Below are positions 28,968-37,864 of a DNA stretch of 64,000 nt, piece by piece. A program made the translations under genes and the position numbers. The stretch comes from Desulfobacteraceae bacterium (GTDB lineage: Bacteria; Desulfobacterota; Desulfobacteria; Desulfobacterales; Desulfosalsimonadaceae), in the NCBI GenBank assembly GCA_011390465.1, contig JAABSH010000011.1, forward strand, positions 24,318 through 88,317, read 5' to 3'. The notes beneath the pieces are model-generated. The model was not told where the DNA came from and made no database searches. It worked only from the letters and a program-made list of their open reading frames with translations. Each line of letters opens with the position of its first letter. Position 1 is the first letter of the stretch.

Positions 28968-30773
28968 CTATTCCTGCTCCCGGACGTTGAATTCCAGTTT
29001 CCATTTCTGGTCATTTTCTCTGGACACGCACCACAATTCCAGGGTCCCGATTTCCGTAACCTTAATCTCCAGGGTCACCCGCACCATCTGGCCGGAGGTT
29101 CCGTCGAGCACGGTTTCAATGGAAGTGATCTCTTCGATTTCATCCTGCCAGTCTTCCACAATTTCGCCGGCAGCATCTTTTTTCCGGCTGAGGGATCCCA
29201 GAAAATCAAAACTGACCGGCTCCCCCACCACCAGCACAAACTCCCGGTCCGGAATACGAATGTCTGTTCCCTCTTCCGTGCCAAAGGCCGCCACGCACAG
29301 GGCTTTTACCGGCGCGGGCATGCCCGGCACCGCCGGCATGGAGGCGGCGATGCCAATATAATAGGACCGGCCAAGACCGCCCCGGATGCGGATTCCCCGG
29401 CCCCGGCGGGCAAGCCCGTAATAAGCGGCCCCCCGGGCCACGGCCAGATCAAAATCCTCGGAATTAAGTTCCCGGATGGCAGCAGATGCGCCATCTTCCT
29501 GCCAGCCATCCATAATTTGCATGATATGCCGGCGCACTTTTTCAGATTTCATCACCCCGCCGTTAAACAGCACGGCCGTGGGCAGTACATTTGGAGTGGC
29601 TGTGTCTTTCTGCTGCTGATAGATGAATTTTGCCAGGTGCCGGGAAACGGCAGGATCGGATTCATAGGAGAGACCTGCTTCCTGAAGCCCCAGTTTCCGG
29701 GATTTTTCCGGTACAGCGGTCTTTGGGCAGGACGGAAAAAATCCGTCTAACACGGCATTTTCAATTTCAGTGCGGGTAATGGCGGTTTTAAGGGTGCCGC
29801 CGATCAGCTGAGTCCCCCGGCCCAGTATGGTCACCGGATGTTCAGCAGATGACGGATCCGTCAACACGGTTTCTTTGGCGTTGCGGCAGCTGTGCACCAG
29901 TCCCCGCATCTGCCAGGCATCCAGCCGTGTTCCGGCGGCAGCCATTTTTGCGGCCACCCCGTAGGCCAGGGTCAGGTCCATGTTATCGCCCCCCACCAGG
30001 AGATGATTGCCCACGGCCACCCGTTCCAGAACCAGTTCCCCGTTGCCTTCATTCACATGAATAAGGCTGAAGTCGCTGGTGCCGCCGCCCACATCGCATA
30101 CCAGCACCCGGTCCCCGGTTTTTACTTTTTTTCGCCAGGCATTGCCGGCAGCATCAATCCAGGAATAAAACGCGGCCTGGGGCTCTTCCAGCAGCGTCAC
30201 ATGCCCCAGCCCGGCCTGCTGGGCCGCCTGCAGGGTCAAATCCCGGGCCACCGCATCAAAGGACGCAGGTACGGTAAGAAAAATTTCCTGGTTTTCCATT
30301 TTCAGGGCATCATCGCCGGATGCCATGACATGGTTCCAGGCATCCTTGATATGCTGAAGAATCACGGAAGATGCCGCCACCGGCGAGAGTTTGGCCAAAT
30401 CCGCCGGTCCCTCCCAGGGCAGCACCGGCTTGTTCCGGTCGATCATGGTATTGCACAGCCAGGATTTGCTGGATGAAATGAGCCGCTGGGGCACTTCAGC
30501 CCCCCGATCCCGGGCAAAGGCCCCCACAATGATATCATTATCCGGGTTCCATGGCAGGGCGATGCTGCCGGCCCCGACTTCCCGGGATGCAGGAAGATAA
30601 ATATAGGACGGCAGCAGGGGGCGGTTTTCCACTACCCCGCCGGCCACCAGCTGCGGGATGTCAAATACGGTGATCTCAGGTTCCGGGTCTTCAGGAACAG
30701 AAATTTTTGTGTAGGCAACAATACTGTTGGTGGTTCCCAGGTCAATGCCGATAATAAATTCTGGATTTAACAC
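28968..30773 (-). CDS. Hsp70-family protein, shorter partner
   Basis: A 601-residue Hsp70 homologue. It begins FIIGIDLGTTNSIVAYT and contains VCDVGGGTSDFSLI (phosphate 2 motif) and LFNGGVMKSEKVRRHI (adenosine motif). The C-terminal part (about 480-601) is beta-rich and ends NVREQE, with no EEVD-like or lid domain of DnaK. Many stretches, such as RLISSSKSWLC and VTLLEEPQAAFYSW, are nearly the same as in the downstream Hsp70, so the two look like diverged duplicates. It lies 25 bases after a DUF2760 membrane protein gene. The three form a compact operon found, by my recollection, as a set in other Proteobacteria. Confidence 0.87.
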   Translation of the reverse strand: MLNPEFIIGIDLGTTNSIVAYTKISVPEDPEPEITVFDIPQLVAGGVVENRPLLPSYIYLPASREVGAGSIALPWNPDNDIIVGAFARDRGAEVPQRLISSSKSWLCNTMIDRNKPVLPWEGPADLAKLSPVAASSVILQHIKDAWNHVMASGDDALKMENQEIFLTVPASFDAVARDLTLQAAQQAGLGHVTLLEEPQAAFYSWIDAAGNAWRKKVKTGDRVLVCDVGGGTSDFSLIHVNEGNGELVLERVAVGNHLLVGGDNMDLTLAYGVAAKMAAAGTRLDAWQMRGLVHSCRNAKETVLTDPSSAEHPVTILGRGTQLIGGTLKTAITRTEIENAVLDGFFPSCPKTAVPEKSRKLGLQEAGLSYESDPAVSRHLAKFIYQQQKDTATPNVLPTAVLFNGGVMKSEKVRRHIMQIMDGWQEDGASAAIRELNSEDFDLAVARGAAYYGLARRGRGIRIRGGLGRSYYIGIAASMPAVPGMPAPVKALCVAAFGTEEGTDIRIPDREFVLVVGEPVSFDFLGSLSRKKDAAGEIVEDWQDEIEEITSIETVLDGTSGQMVRVTLEIKVTEIGTLELWCVSRENDQKWKLEFNVREQE

Positions 30774-30798
30774 GCTCGAATACTCCTGAACACAGGGT

Positions 30799-31614
30799 TT
30801 ACATTACTTCCACTTCCGCGGGGGCCAGGACGGAAGGATCTTTGACCATGGACAGGGTGGGCAGTTCCAGCCGGGCGGCCCGCCAGCCTTTGTGCCGCAA
30901 AATCCCTTTGAACGGTGGTTCACCAGTGACATTACCGGTCAATTTAAGGGTGTTGGCATCAAAATCCGCGGGCACGGAAATGGTGTCGCCTTCGGTCGCG
31001 TCCATCACAGGTTTTGGATTCAGCTGTTTATTCAGGGAATTTTTGCAGTTATCCTGAATACTCCGCACGGCCGCGCCGATCTGGGCATCTTCGTAAAGGC
31101 TGAGATCTTCGGCAAAAAAATCAATAAGCCGCCCTTCCCGCTGCAAGACGGACAGCAGGTGCAGGTAATACCGTTTATGGGTCTCGGCAATTTCTTTTTT
31201 GGACATTACAGGTTCGGCCAGAACATCTTCCACGGGTTTTTGTTTTTTCGGCTTTTGTTTTTCCCTGCCTTGGGCCGGTGCCCGGCCGGCAGGTTGTGCG
31301 CTAAACTTTGAATGGGCGCGTTTTACAGAAGATCGCAGGATCAGCCACAGCAAAAGGGCGGCCAAAAAGAACCCCCCTGTGACCACGGGATAATAAAACC
31401 GGCTGACAGCGTCCCACAGGGGCAAAGCCGTATTAAGTCCCTTTTCCAGGGCTTCCGAATGCACGGCAGCGTCTTTCAGCGACTGCGCCGGTAAAACAGT
31501 GCTCATAAACCGGACGCTGTAATAAAATGCCGCATTCGCCACAAGGCACAACAGCATCATTACAAAAAACGTCCACAAAAAAATCCGCCTGGAAAATGAC
31601 TTTATGACATTCAT
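30799..31614 (-). CDS. DUF2760 membrane protein of the twin-Hsp70 operon
   Basis: A 271-residue protein. The start at 31614 is chosen because GGGAG lies 8 bases upstream; a longer frame from 31653 adds 13 residues. Two membrane helices are clear (about 10-32, IFLWTFFVMMLLCLVANAAF, and about 76-98). A Lys/Pro/Gln-rich linker follows, then a ~150-residue cytoplasmic domain (SVLQREGRLIDFFAEDLSLY, ending LPTLSMVKDPSVLAPAEVEV), which matches the DUF2760 pattern as I know it. First gene of the operon with two Hsp70 homologues, it may recruit them to the membrane; this is inference. Confidence 0.78.
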   Translation of the reverse strand: MNVIKSFSRRIFLWTFFVMMLLCLVANAAFYYSVRFMSTVLPAQSLKDAAVHSEALEKGLNTALPLWDAVSRFYYPVVTGGFFLAALLLWLILRSSVKRAHSKFSAQPAGRAPAQGREKQKPKKQKPVEDVLAEPVMSKKEIAETHKRYYLHLLSVLQREGRLIDFFAEDLSLYEDAQIGAAVRSIQDNCKNSLNKQLNPKPVMDATEGDTISVPADFDANTLKLTGNVTGEPPFKGILRHKGWRAARLELPTLSMVKDPSVLAPAEVEVM

Positions 31615-31670
31615 GTCCCATACTCCCGTATTTTTTAAACCCGTGGTTAACAATTGCTTAAAGGATTAAT

Positions 31671-31696
31671 ACCTAAGTTGATCGCTCAACTCAGGT
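31671..31696 (-). promoter_or_regulatory. Hairpin/operator at the DUF2760 operon start
   Basis: ACCTAAGTTGA and TCAACTCAGGT pair around TCGC with one mismatch. The element lies right at the expected transcription start of the minus-strand promoter at 31698-31725, so it could be an operator or a 5' RNA hairpin. Confidence 0.5.
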
Positions 31697-31697
31697 A

Positions 31698-31725
31698 ATA
31701 ATAAGTCGTCCGCCACATTTTTCAA
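31698..31725 (-). promoter_or_regulatory. Sigma-70 promoter of the DUF2760-Hsp70-Hsp70 operon
   Basis: On the minus strand TTGAAA (31725-31720) is followed after 16 bases by TATTAT (31703-31698). Both boxes match five of six consensus bases. The first gene starts about 84 bases downstream of the -10 box. Confidence 0.6.
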
Positions 31726-31805
31726 GGGCGTGAATCTGTAAACAGCTTAACGGTAAAATAAAAAGCAATTGTTAATTGAATTTCACACTCAGTGTCAAGT
31801 ATCAA

Positions 31806-31822
31806 ACCGTGCCAGGCACGGT
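31806..31822. repeat. 17-bp palindrome abutting the 140-bp element
   Basis: ACCGTGCC-A-GGCACGGT is a perfect palindrome. Its GGCACGGT half recurs as the outer part of the large hairpin at 31851-31900 and overlaps the left end of the element at 31820-31959. Confidence 0.75.
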
Positions 31823-31959
31823 AAATTTGTTCTATTCAATTTGATTGGCTGGCACGGTGGCCAGCCCTACGACACGCGTCGCAGGGTCGGCCACCGTGCC
31901 GACCCTCAATATATCAAGAGGCTCATGTTTATGGACTTTGCGGTTAAAACAAATTTACC
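31820..31959. mobile_element. MITE-like 140-bp element with terminal repeats and inner hairpin
   Basis: GGTAAATTTGTT (31820-31831) and AACAAATTTACC (31948-31959) are perfect 12-bp terminal inverted repeats. Inside, bases 31851-31873 and 31878-31900 form a 23-bp stem with three mismatches and a 4-base loop; the arms begin GGCACGGTGGCC. No coding capacity. No obvious target duplication is seen. Confidence 0.7.
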
Positions 31960-32041
31960 CTGAACCTGCCGGATTAAGCTTGATCCCCGTTACCCGGTTA
32001 TGCTATACATAGATTTACCAATGCGCAAAAGGAAGAAAGTG

Positions 32042-32233
32042 ATGACAATTAAAAGAGACAGATTTGATTTTGAGATCGGCTATCTGGTGAAAAGCCCGTG
32101 CAAGGAATGTGTTCACCGGGATTGCCTGCCCGAATGTTCGGAAAAATGCCTGCTGCTGGAAAGAATTCAGACCGCCATCGCCCGCGGGGTATCCTGCACC
32201 GGCCGGGGGCGGTATCAGTCGGTAACCCTTTAA
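32042..32233 (+). CDS. Small Cys-rich protein, possible metal binder
   Basis: A 63-residue protein. The start at 32042 is supported by AGGAAG 7 bases upstream; a longer frame from 32000 has no ribosome site. Five Cys lie in residues about 18-36: CKECVHRDCLPECSEKC, a spacing suited to zinc or an iron-sulfur cluster. A sixth Cys is near residue 53 (VSCTGRGRY). No recognised family. It is alone between two repeat elements and 370 bases upstream of smc. Confidence 0.65.
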   Translation: MTIKRDRFDFEIGYLVKSPCKECVHRDCLPECSEKCLLLERIQTAIARGVSCTGRGRYQSVTL

Positions 32234-32381
32234 AATATAACTTGCAAAACCCGCCCCTTCCGTCTTCCGGACGGACGTACCGGTTTTATCCGTTAAATCC
32301 TGCCACCCACTGCCCCTTATCTCCCAAAATGAGTTTTTTGTTGCGCCTTTCAAAGGATTCAGATAAAAAAAACAGCATTTT

Positions 32382-32534
32382 GACGGCTTCGTAAAAAATC
32401 AAAACGTCTTCCTCTGTCATTCCCGCGAAAGCGGGAATCCAGCGATTTCAAAATTTCTGAATGCCGGTTCAGGCCTGTCCCGGACTTTGATCCGGGATCC
32501 GGCATGACGGAATCCGACTTTTTGCAAAACCGTC
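32382..32534. mobile_element. GACGG...GTC palindromic element, copy 1 (upstream of smc)
   Basis: The ends GACGGCTTCGTAAAAAATC (32382-32400) and GACTTTTTGCAAAACCGTC (32516-32534) are imperfect inverted repeats (15 of 19). Inside are two hairpins: ATTCCCGC-GAAA-GCGGGAAT at 32419-32438 and a CCGGACTTTGATCCGG palindrome near 32479-32495. No ORF. Related copies lie at 36338-36459 and 46593-46650. Confidence 0.8.
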
Positions 32535-32604
32535 AGCAGATACCATTTTTCAGGCCGCTGCCGCGCCACGCGGGCAATTCCATTAAAAATGCTGTAAATG
32601 TGCC

Positions 32605-35600
32605 ATGCTGATCAAACGTCTCGAAATCACGGGATTTAAATCTTTTCCCAACAAAACCGTCATTGATTTCCCACCCGGGGTCTCCGCCATTGTGGGACCC
32701 AATGGATGCGGCAAAAGCAATATCATTGACGCCATCAAGTGGGTAATGGGGGAGCAGAGCATTAAGCAGCTCCGGGGAAAATCCATGGGCGATGTGATTT
32801 TTTCAGGTACGGAAAAACGCCCGGCCCTGAACATGGCCGAAGTGGCCATGGTGCTTTCCAACGACACGCCCGCGGATAATGACAATCTGGTCAGCCAACT
32901 CACGGAAATCATGATCACCCGCCGGCTTTTCCGGTCCGGCGAAAGCGCCTACCTGATCAACAAACAGCCCTGCCGCCTGAAAGATATCCACAATATATTT
33001 ATGGGCAGCGGCATGGGGGCCCGTTCCTGCGCCATTGTCCAGCAGGGAAATATCGGCGCTATTACAGACGCCGCGCCGGAAGACCGCCGGATTTTTATTG
33101 AAGAGGCCGCCGGCGTCACCCGGTACAAAACCCGAAAAAACGAAGCCATCAGCAAAGTGAGCGCCACCCGCCAGAACCTGCTGCGGCTGGAAGATATTGT
33201 TGAAGAAATCAGAAAGCAGATGACCTCCCTGCGGCGTCAGGCCCGGAAAGCCCAGCGTTACAAGGATTTCCGGCAGGGGCTGAAACAGTCGGACATGCTG
33301 GTATCAACGTACTATCATGAACAGTTTACCGCCCGGATAACCGAAACCCAGGCCCTGTTGTCCGAACTCAAAGCAAAAGACGCGGCCCAGGCCCGGGAAC
33401 TGGCTGCGCTCAATGCCGCGCTGGATAAAATATCAGCTGAGCGGTCAGAGAAAAACCAAAAAATTTCCCATAAAAAAATGGAAAAATCAGAAGCGGAAAA
33501 ACAGATTGAAACCTGCAAAAACGACCTGAAATATCTTAAAACCGAAGAAAAACGCCTGAGCGAGGAAATCACCGGGCTTAATGCTGCCGTGGGCGATCTC
33601 TTCGCCAAAAGCGAGAAAATCAAAGATGAAATCGCCGAAGAAACCGCTAAAATTAAAACCCTCAACGCCCGGACCGAAGAAAATAAAATCGCCCTTGATA
33701 AACAGGTGGCACTTACCAGCGGTATCCGAAGCCAGCTGGCAGAACAGCAGAAAATGCTGGATTCCAGAAAAAAACAGCTTATGCAGGTGATGGCGCAAAA
33801 AGCCAAATTCCAGAACATCTTTCAAAATGCCGCTGCAGGCAAAGACCAGCTTCAACAGCAACTCCAGCGCCTGGAAAAAGAAGAAACCACACTTGATGAG
33901 CAGATAAAAAAATTACAACTGGCCATTTCCGAAACCGAAAAGGCCCTTGAAACCCTTGAAAGTGCCCGGGAAAATGTCCTTCAGCGCATCAGCGAAGCCA
34001 AACTGCAGCTGGATCATCAAAGTTCGGCCCTGGGAAAACAGATTAAAACCGTAAACGAATTGCAAAATCAGCGCCATAAAATCCACTCCGAGCATCTGGC
34101 CCTTAAAAAAATGGCGGATAATTATGAATGGTACCGGGACGGGGTCAAAGCCGTGATGCGGGATCTTGGAACCGGCAGCCCAACGCATCGCCCGAATCAT
34201 CCTGAGCCGGAGCATCGTGAAACGAATCCTCCTGCAACCCGTGACCTGAAAATCATGGGCATTGCCGCAGACGCCCTGGAGCCGGAGCCGGGATATGAAC
34301 TGGCCCTGGAAGCCGCCCTGGGAGAGGCCCTTCAGTACATTATCGTCTCTGACCGGCTTCAGGCGGTCCAGGCGATTCAGTATCTGAAAAAAAACAACAC
34401 CGGCAGAAGCGGTTTCCTTCCCCTGCCTGAAAAAGAAACCGCCGCAGCCGGGCCTGTTTTTGCGGAAGCCCTGCCCCGGCAGGATTCTGACGGCGAGGCC
34501 CTGCCCCGTCTGATCAACCATGTGAAAATCACCGCCCCCCACGGGGCAATGCTCGCTGATCTGCTGAAAGATATTGCCGTGGCAGCGGATTTTGAAGCGG
34601 CTCTGGCCGCGACTGATACTGAAAACAAATTCAGCAAAATTGTCACCCGGGAAGGAGATATGATCACCGCGGCTGGCGTGCTGGTGGGCGGGAGCGAGGA
34701 AAAGCTCTCCGGCATTTACAAGAAAAAAATGGAACTTAACGCTTTGAAACGCCAGCTTGCCGGGCTGGATCAGGCCCTGGAAACCGCCCGCCATCAGCAG
34801 ATCAATCTCGAAACAGCGGTCAAACAGCTGGAAACAGATCTTCAACAACGCACGGTGCGAAAAAATGAAATTGAAAAAAAGATCACTGAAACGGAGAAAC
34901 AGCATTTCCAGACTTCTGAAATCCTGAAAAACACCAGGACCCATTACCGGGTTTTGGCCCTTGAAAAAGAAAAACTCCAGGGCGAAAAAACCGATATGGA
35001 AGCGGAAATCGCTGCCCACGACGCCGCGCTGGCGGAAATCCGGGCAGAAGAAACCGCTGCGGAAGCGGATGTTGCGGACCTGACAGACCAGCTTGCGGAA
35101 CTCAATGACCAGCTCACCTCCGTGGGCCAGGCGGAAATGGAATTAAAACTGACCCGGACCCGGCTTGAAACGGAACTGGAAAACGCGGAAAAAACCCTGG
35201 GCCGGCTGAAAGAATATCAAAGCGACGGGCACCGCCAGGCAGAACAGGTGAAAAACGACATTATCGTCAAAACCCGGAAAAAAACAGACACCGCCCAAAA
35301 AATTTCCCAAACGGAAAAAAGCCTGTCCCGGCTCACGGCATCCCTGGACGCCATTGTTCAGGAACTCCGGGATCAGGATGATACCTATCAGCAGATTGTA
35401 GCGGAAATTGCCACCACCGACACCACAATTCAATCCACCCGAACCCTGAGAGAAGAAATTCAGGAAAAAGTTCATACCCTTGAACTGGAACTCTCCGGGC
35501 TGAACATCAAACGGGAAAACATTGTCAACCGGTTTCTGGAACGATACTCCCGATCATTTTCAGACTGCCTTGAGGAGCACCGGGAAAGCGTGCTGGCCGA

Positions 35601-36291
35601 TGATTTTTCCATTGAAAAAACCGAAGCCGCCCTGGCCGCCTGCCGGCGAAAAATCGACCGGATCGGCGATGTGAACCTGGGCGCCATTGACGCCTATGAA
35701 GCCCAGAAAAAACGCTATGAATTCCTGGTGCAGCAGCGGGAAGACCTGGTAAAGGCCATGGATGACCTGGAAAGTGTGATCAAAAAAATCAACCGGATCA
35801 CCCAGACCCTTTTCATGGAAATGTTTGAAAAGATCAATACCCAGTTCAAGGCCATATTCCCGCGGCTGTTTTCCGGCGGATCAGCGTGGCTGGAACTGAC
35901 CCAGCCCAACACGCCCCTGGAAACCGGCGTAGAACTGATGATCCATCCTCCGGGAAAAAAGGTAACCCGCCTCAGTCTTTTGTCCGGCGGTGAAAAAGCC
36001 CTTTCCGCCATTGCGTTTATTTTTTCAATCTTCCTTATCAATCCGGCCGCCTATTGTCTGCTGGATGAAATTGACGCGCCCCTGGATGAGGCCAATACCC
36101 ACCGGTTCAATGAACTGCTGAAAATTATCGGTGAAAAATCCCAGATTATCATGATTTCCCACAACAAACGGAGCATGGAATTTTCAGACAGGCTTTTCGG
36201 GGTTACCATGAATGAAAGCGGGGTATCAAAGCTGGTGTCCGTTGATCTTGAAAAACTGGCGGCAGCGCGGGATTCGCAACCTGCCCCTTGA
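32605..36291 (+). CDS. smc: Chromosome segregation protein SMC
   Basis: A 1228-residue condensin subunit that folds and loops the chromosome. N-terminal ATPase half: KRLEITGFKSFPNKTVIDF then Walker A GPNGCGKSN. Long coiled coils run from about 165 to 500 and 690 to 1020, separated by the hinge around 520-660 (GYELALEAALGEALQYIIV). C-terminal half: signature LSLLSGGEKALSAIAF and Walker B YCLLDEIDAPLDEAN. Slightly longer than typical (~1180), in part from a Pro/His-rich insert before the hinge (PTHRPNHPEPEHRE, about 530-545). scpA and scpB are not in the window. It is bracketed by two copies of a palindromic element. Confidence 0.98.
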   Translation: MLIKRLEITGFKSFPNKTVIDFPPGVSAIVGPNGCGKSNIIDAIKWVMGEQSIKQLRGKSMGDVIFSGTEKRPALNMAEVAMVLSNDTPADNDNLVSQLTEIMITRRLFRSGESAYLINKQPCRLKDIHNIFMGSGMGARSCAIVQQGNIGAITDAAPEDRRIFIEEAAGVTRYKTRKNEAISKVSATRQNLLRLEDIVEEIRKQMTSLRRQARKAQRYKDFRQGLKQSDMLVSTYYHEQFTARITETQALLSELKAKDAAQARELAALNAALDKISAERSEKNQKISHKKMEKSEAEKQIETCKNDLKYLKTEEKRLSEEITGLNAAVGDLFAKSEKIKDEIAEETAKIKTLNARTEENKIALDKQVALTSGIRSQLAEQQKMLDSRKKQLMQVMAQKAKFQNIFQNAAAGKDQLQQQLQRLEKEETTLDEQIKKLQLAISETEKALETLESARENVLQRISEAKLQLDHQSSALGKQIKTVNELQNQRHKIHSEHLALKKMADNYEWYRDGVKAVMRDLGTGSPTHRPNHPEPEHRETNPPATRDLKIMGIAADALEPEPGYELALEAALGEALQYIIVSDRLQAVQAIQYLKKNNTGRSGFLPLPEKETAAAGPVFAEALPRQDSDGEALPRLINHVKITAPHGAMLADLLKDIAVAADFEAALAATDTENKFSKIVTREGDMITAAGVLVGGSEEKLSGIYKKKMELNALKRQLAGLDQALETARHQQINLETAVKQLETDLQQRTVRKNEIEKKITETEKQHFQTSEILKNTRTHYRVLALEKEKLQGEKTDMEAEIAAHDAALAEIRAEETAAEADVADLTDQLAELNDQLTSVGQAEMELKLTRTRLETELENAEKTLGRLKEYQSDGHRQAEQVKNDIIVKTRKKTDTAQKISQTEKSLSRLTASLDAIVQELRDQDDTYQQIVAEIATTDTTIQSTRTLREEIQEKVHTLELELSGLNIKRENIVNRFLERYSRSFSDCLEEHRESVLADDFSIEKTEAALAACRRKIDRIGDVNLGAIDAYEAQKKRYEFLVQQREDLVKAMDDLESVIKKINRITQTLFMEMFEKINTQFKAIFPRLFSGGSAWLELTQPNTPLETGVELMIHPPGKKVTRLSLLSGGEKALSAIAFIFSIFLINPAAYCLLDEIDAPLDEANTHRFNELLKIIGEKSQIIMISHNKRSMEFSDRLFGVTMNESGVSKLVSVDLEKLAAARDSQPAP

Positions 36292-36331
36292 TTAGCGTTA
36301 AAAAAGACAGGTGTTAAAAAACCTGATATTT

Positions 36332-36474
36332 ATTAATGAAAAAAGTCGGATCCGTCATGCCGGACTTGATCCGGCATCCAGGACATATTGAAACTGCTGG
36401 ATTCCCGCTTTCGCGGGAATGACAAGAAAAGACGATTTTCGACTTTTTACGAACCCGTCATTAATGAAAAAAGT
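36332..36474. mobile_element. GACGG...GTC palindromic element, copy 2 with 15-bp direct repeats
   Basis: The element body (about 36338-36459) is in inverse orientation to copy 1 and ends GACTTTTTACGAACCCGTC (36441-36459). It contains CATGCCGGACTTGATCCGGCATC and ATTCCCGCTTTCGCGGGAAT type hairpins. ATTAATGAAAAAAGT occurs at 36332-36346 and again at 36460-36474 as a perfect direct repeat bracketing the body. Confidence 0.75.
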
Positions 36475-36490
36475 ACAAAAAGAGGTATAA

Positions 36491-37864
36491 ATGATTGATC
36501 AATTAAACCAGGCCTGGCAGATTATCGTTGATTTTCTCTCAGCCCTGCCCCTGAATGCGTTTCTCGATAAAATCAACGCTTATCTCTATGAAATCGCCGG
36601 TTTTGGGGCCGTGGTCCTGCTGCTTTTGCTGCTGTTCCGCACCATCGGAAACCGCAGACGCGCCAGACACCCGGTTTTTACCAAAGACCCTGATGCGACA
36701 CCAGATGAAAAAAGAGGTGAAGCAGCAGACAAACCGCTTATGGAACCGCCGGTGGCACTCTCCGAGAAAATACCGTCAAAAGTGACGCCAGAAACACCAC
36801 CAGCGACAACAACGGAGACAACACCTGCGAAACAACCCGAAAAACAACCGGAACCGCCGGAGCCACAAAAGACACCACCTGCGCCGGATGAAGCGGTGGT
36901 GCCTGAAGAAGAAAAAACAAAGAAAAAACCTGCCCCCGGCGTCCCTGAACCTCCGACCGCGGAAAAAACCGGTTTTTTCAGCCGGCTGAAATCCGGACTC
37001 TCAAAAACCCGGAACTCGCTTTCCACCCGGTTTGACGCGGTGTTTTCCGGCAACCAAAAGCTGGATGATGACCTGATAGAAGAAATTGAGGAAGTCCTGA
37101 TCACCGCCGACATTGGCGTTCCCACCACCATGAGGTTAATGGAACGGATCACCCGCCAGGCGGATCAGATCACCGGGGTCAACGATTTTAAAGCGGCCCT
37201 GAAAAAAGAAATGCGCGATTTGGTGAGTATTTCCCATGATACCAAAATCACGGAATCTCCCCATGTGATCATGGTGGTGGGGGTCAACGGCGTGGGAAAA
37301 ACCACCACCATCGGAAAACTGGCAGCCCAATTCACGTCTGAAGGCAAAAAAGTTCTGTTAGCTGCCGCCGACACCTTTCGGGCCGCCGCAGTGGAACAGC
37401 TTGAAATCTGGGCCAGCCGGGCCGGGGCCGATATTGTGCGGCACAAAGACAAATCCGATCCCGCTGCTGTGGCATTTGACAGCGTTGACGCCGCAATGGC
37501 CCGGGGCATTGACGTGGTGATTGTGGATACCGCCGGCCGGCTGCACACCAAAGTCAATCTCATGGAAGAACTTAAAAAAATAAAACGCAGCATCGGGAAA
37601 AAAATACCCGCGGCGCCCCATGAAACCTTTCTGGTGCTGGACGCCACCACGGGCCAGAACGCGGTGTCCCAGGCCCTGCTTTTCAATGAACACATTGATA
37701 TTTCCGGCATCATCCTCACCAAGCTGGATGGTACGGCAAAAGGCGGAATCGTACTGAGCATCTGCAGTCAGCTCAAGGTGCCGATCCGGTATATCGGTAT
37801 CGGCGAAGGCGTGGCGGATCTTCAGAAATTTGATCCCGCCCTTTTTGTGGACGCGCTTCTATGA
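36491..37864 (+). CDS. ftsY: Signal recognition particle receptor FtsY
   Basis: A 457-residue GTPase that receives SRP-ribosome complexes at the membrane. Residues about 31-56 form a membrane helix (EIAGFGAVVLLLLLLF), less usual in FtsY but known in several groups. A Pro/Glu/Thr/Lys-rich linker (about 60-155) follows, then the N domain and the G domain with VGVNGVGKTTTIGKLAA, DTAGRLHT and TKLDGTAKGG. The ending FVDALL is normal. AGAGG lies 6 bases before the ATG. A palindromic element separates it from smc, so it may have its own promoter. Confidence 0.97.
   Translation: MIDQLNQAWQIIVDFLSALPLNAFLDKINAYLYEIAGFGAVVLLLLLLFRTIGNRRRARHPVFTKDPDATPDEKRGEAADKPLMEPPVALSEKIPSKVTPETPPATTTETTPAKQPEKQPEPPEPQKTPPAPDEAVVPEEEKTKKKPAPGVPEPPTAEKTGFFSRLKSGLSKTRNSLSTRFDAVFSGNQKLDDDLIEEIEEVLITADIGVPTTMRLMERITRQADQITGVNDFKAALKKEMRDLVSISHDTKITESPHVIMVVGVNGVGKTTTIGKLAAQFTSEGKKVLLAAADTFRAAAVEQLEIWASRAGADIVRHKDKSDPAAVAFDSVDAAMARGIDVVIVDTAGRLHTKVNLMEELKKIKRSIGKKIPAAPHETFLVLDATTGQNAVSQALLFNEHIDISGIILTKLDGTAKGGIVLSICSQLKVPIRYIGIGEGVADLQKFDPALFVDALL

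Larger units (their letters stand above)
31647..31775. repeat. Candidate small element with 13-bp terminal inverted repeats
   Basis: TTAACAATTGCTT at 31647-31659 is the exact reverse complement of AAGCAATTGTTAA at 31763-31775. The 103 bases between them contain the promoter and hairpin of the DUF2760 operon. There is no ORF. It could be a miniature element or a pair of regulator sites. Confidence 0.55.

Noticed and set aside
28968..30773. dnaK
   Set aside because: No DnaK-type lid, no grpE or dnaJ neighbours, and it is paired with another divergent Hsp70; only the ATPase motifs match.
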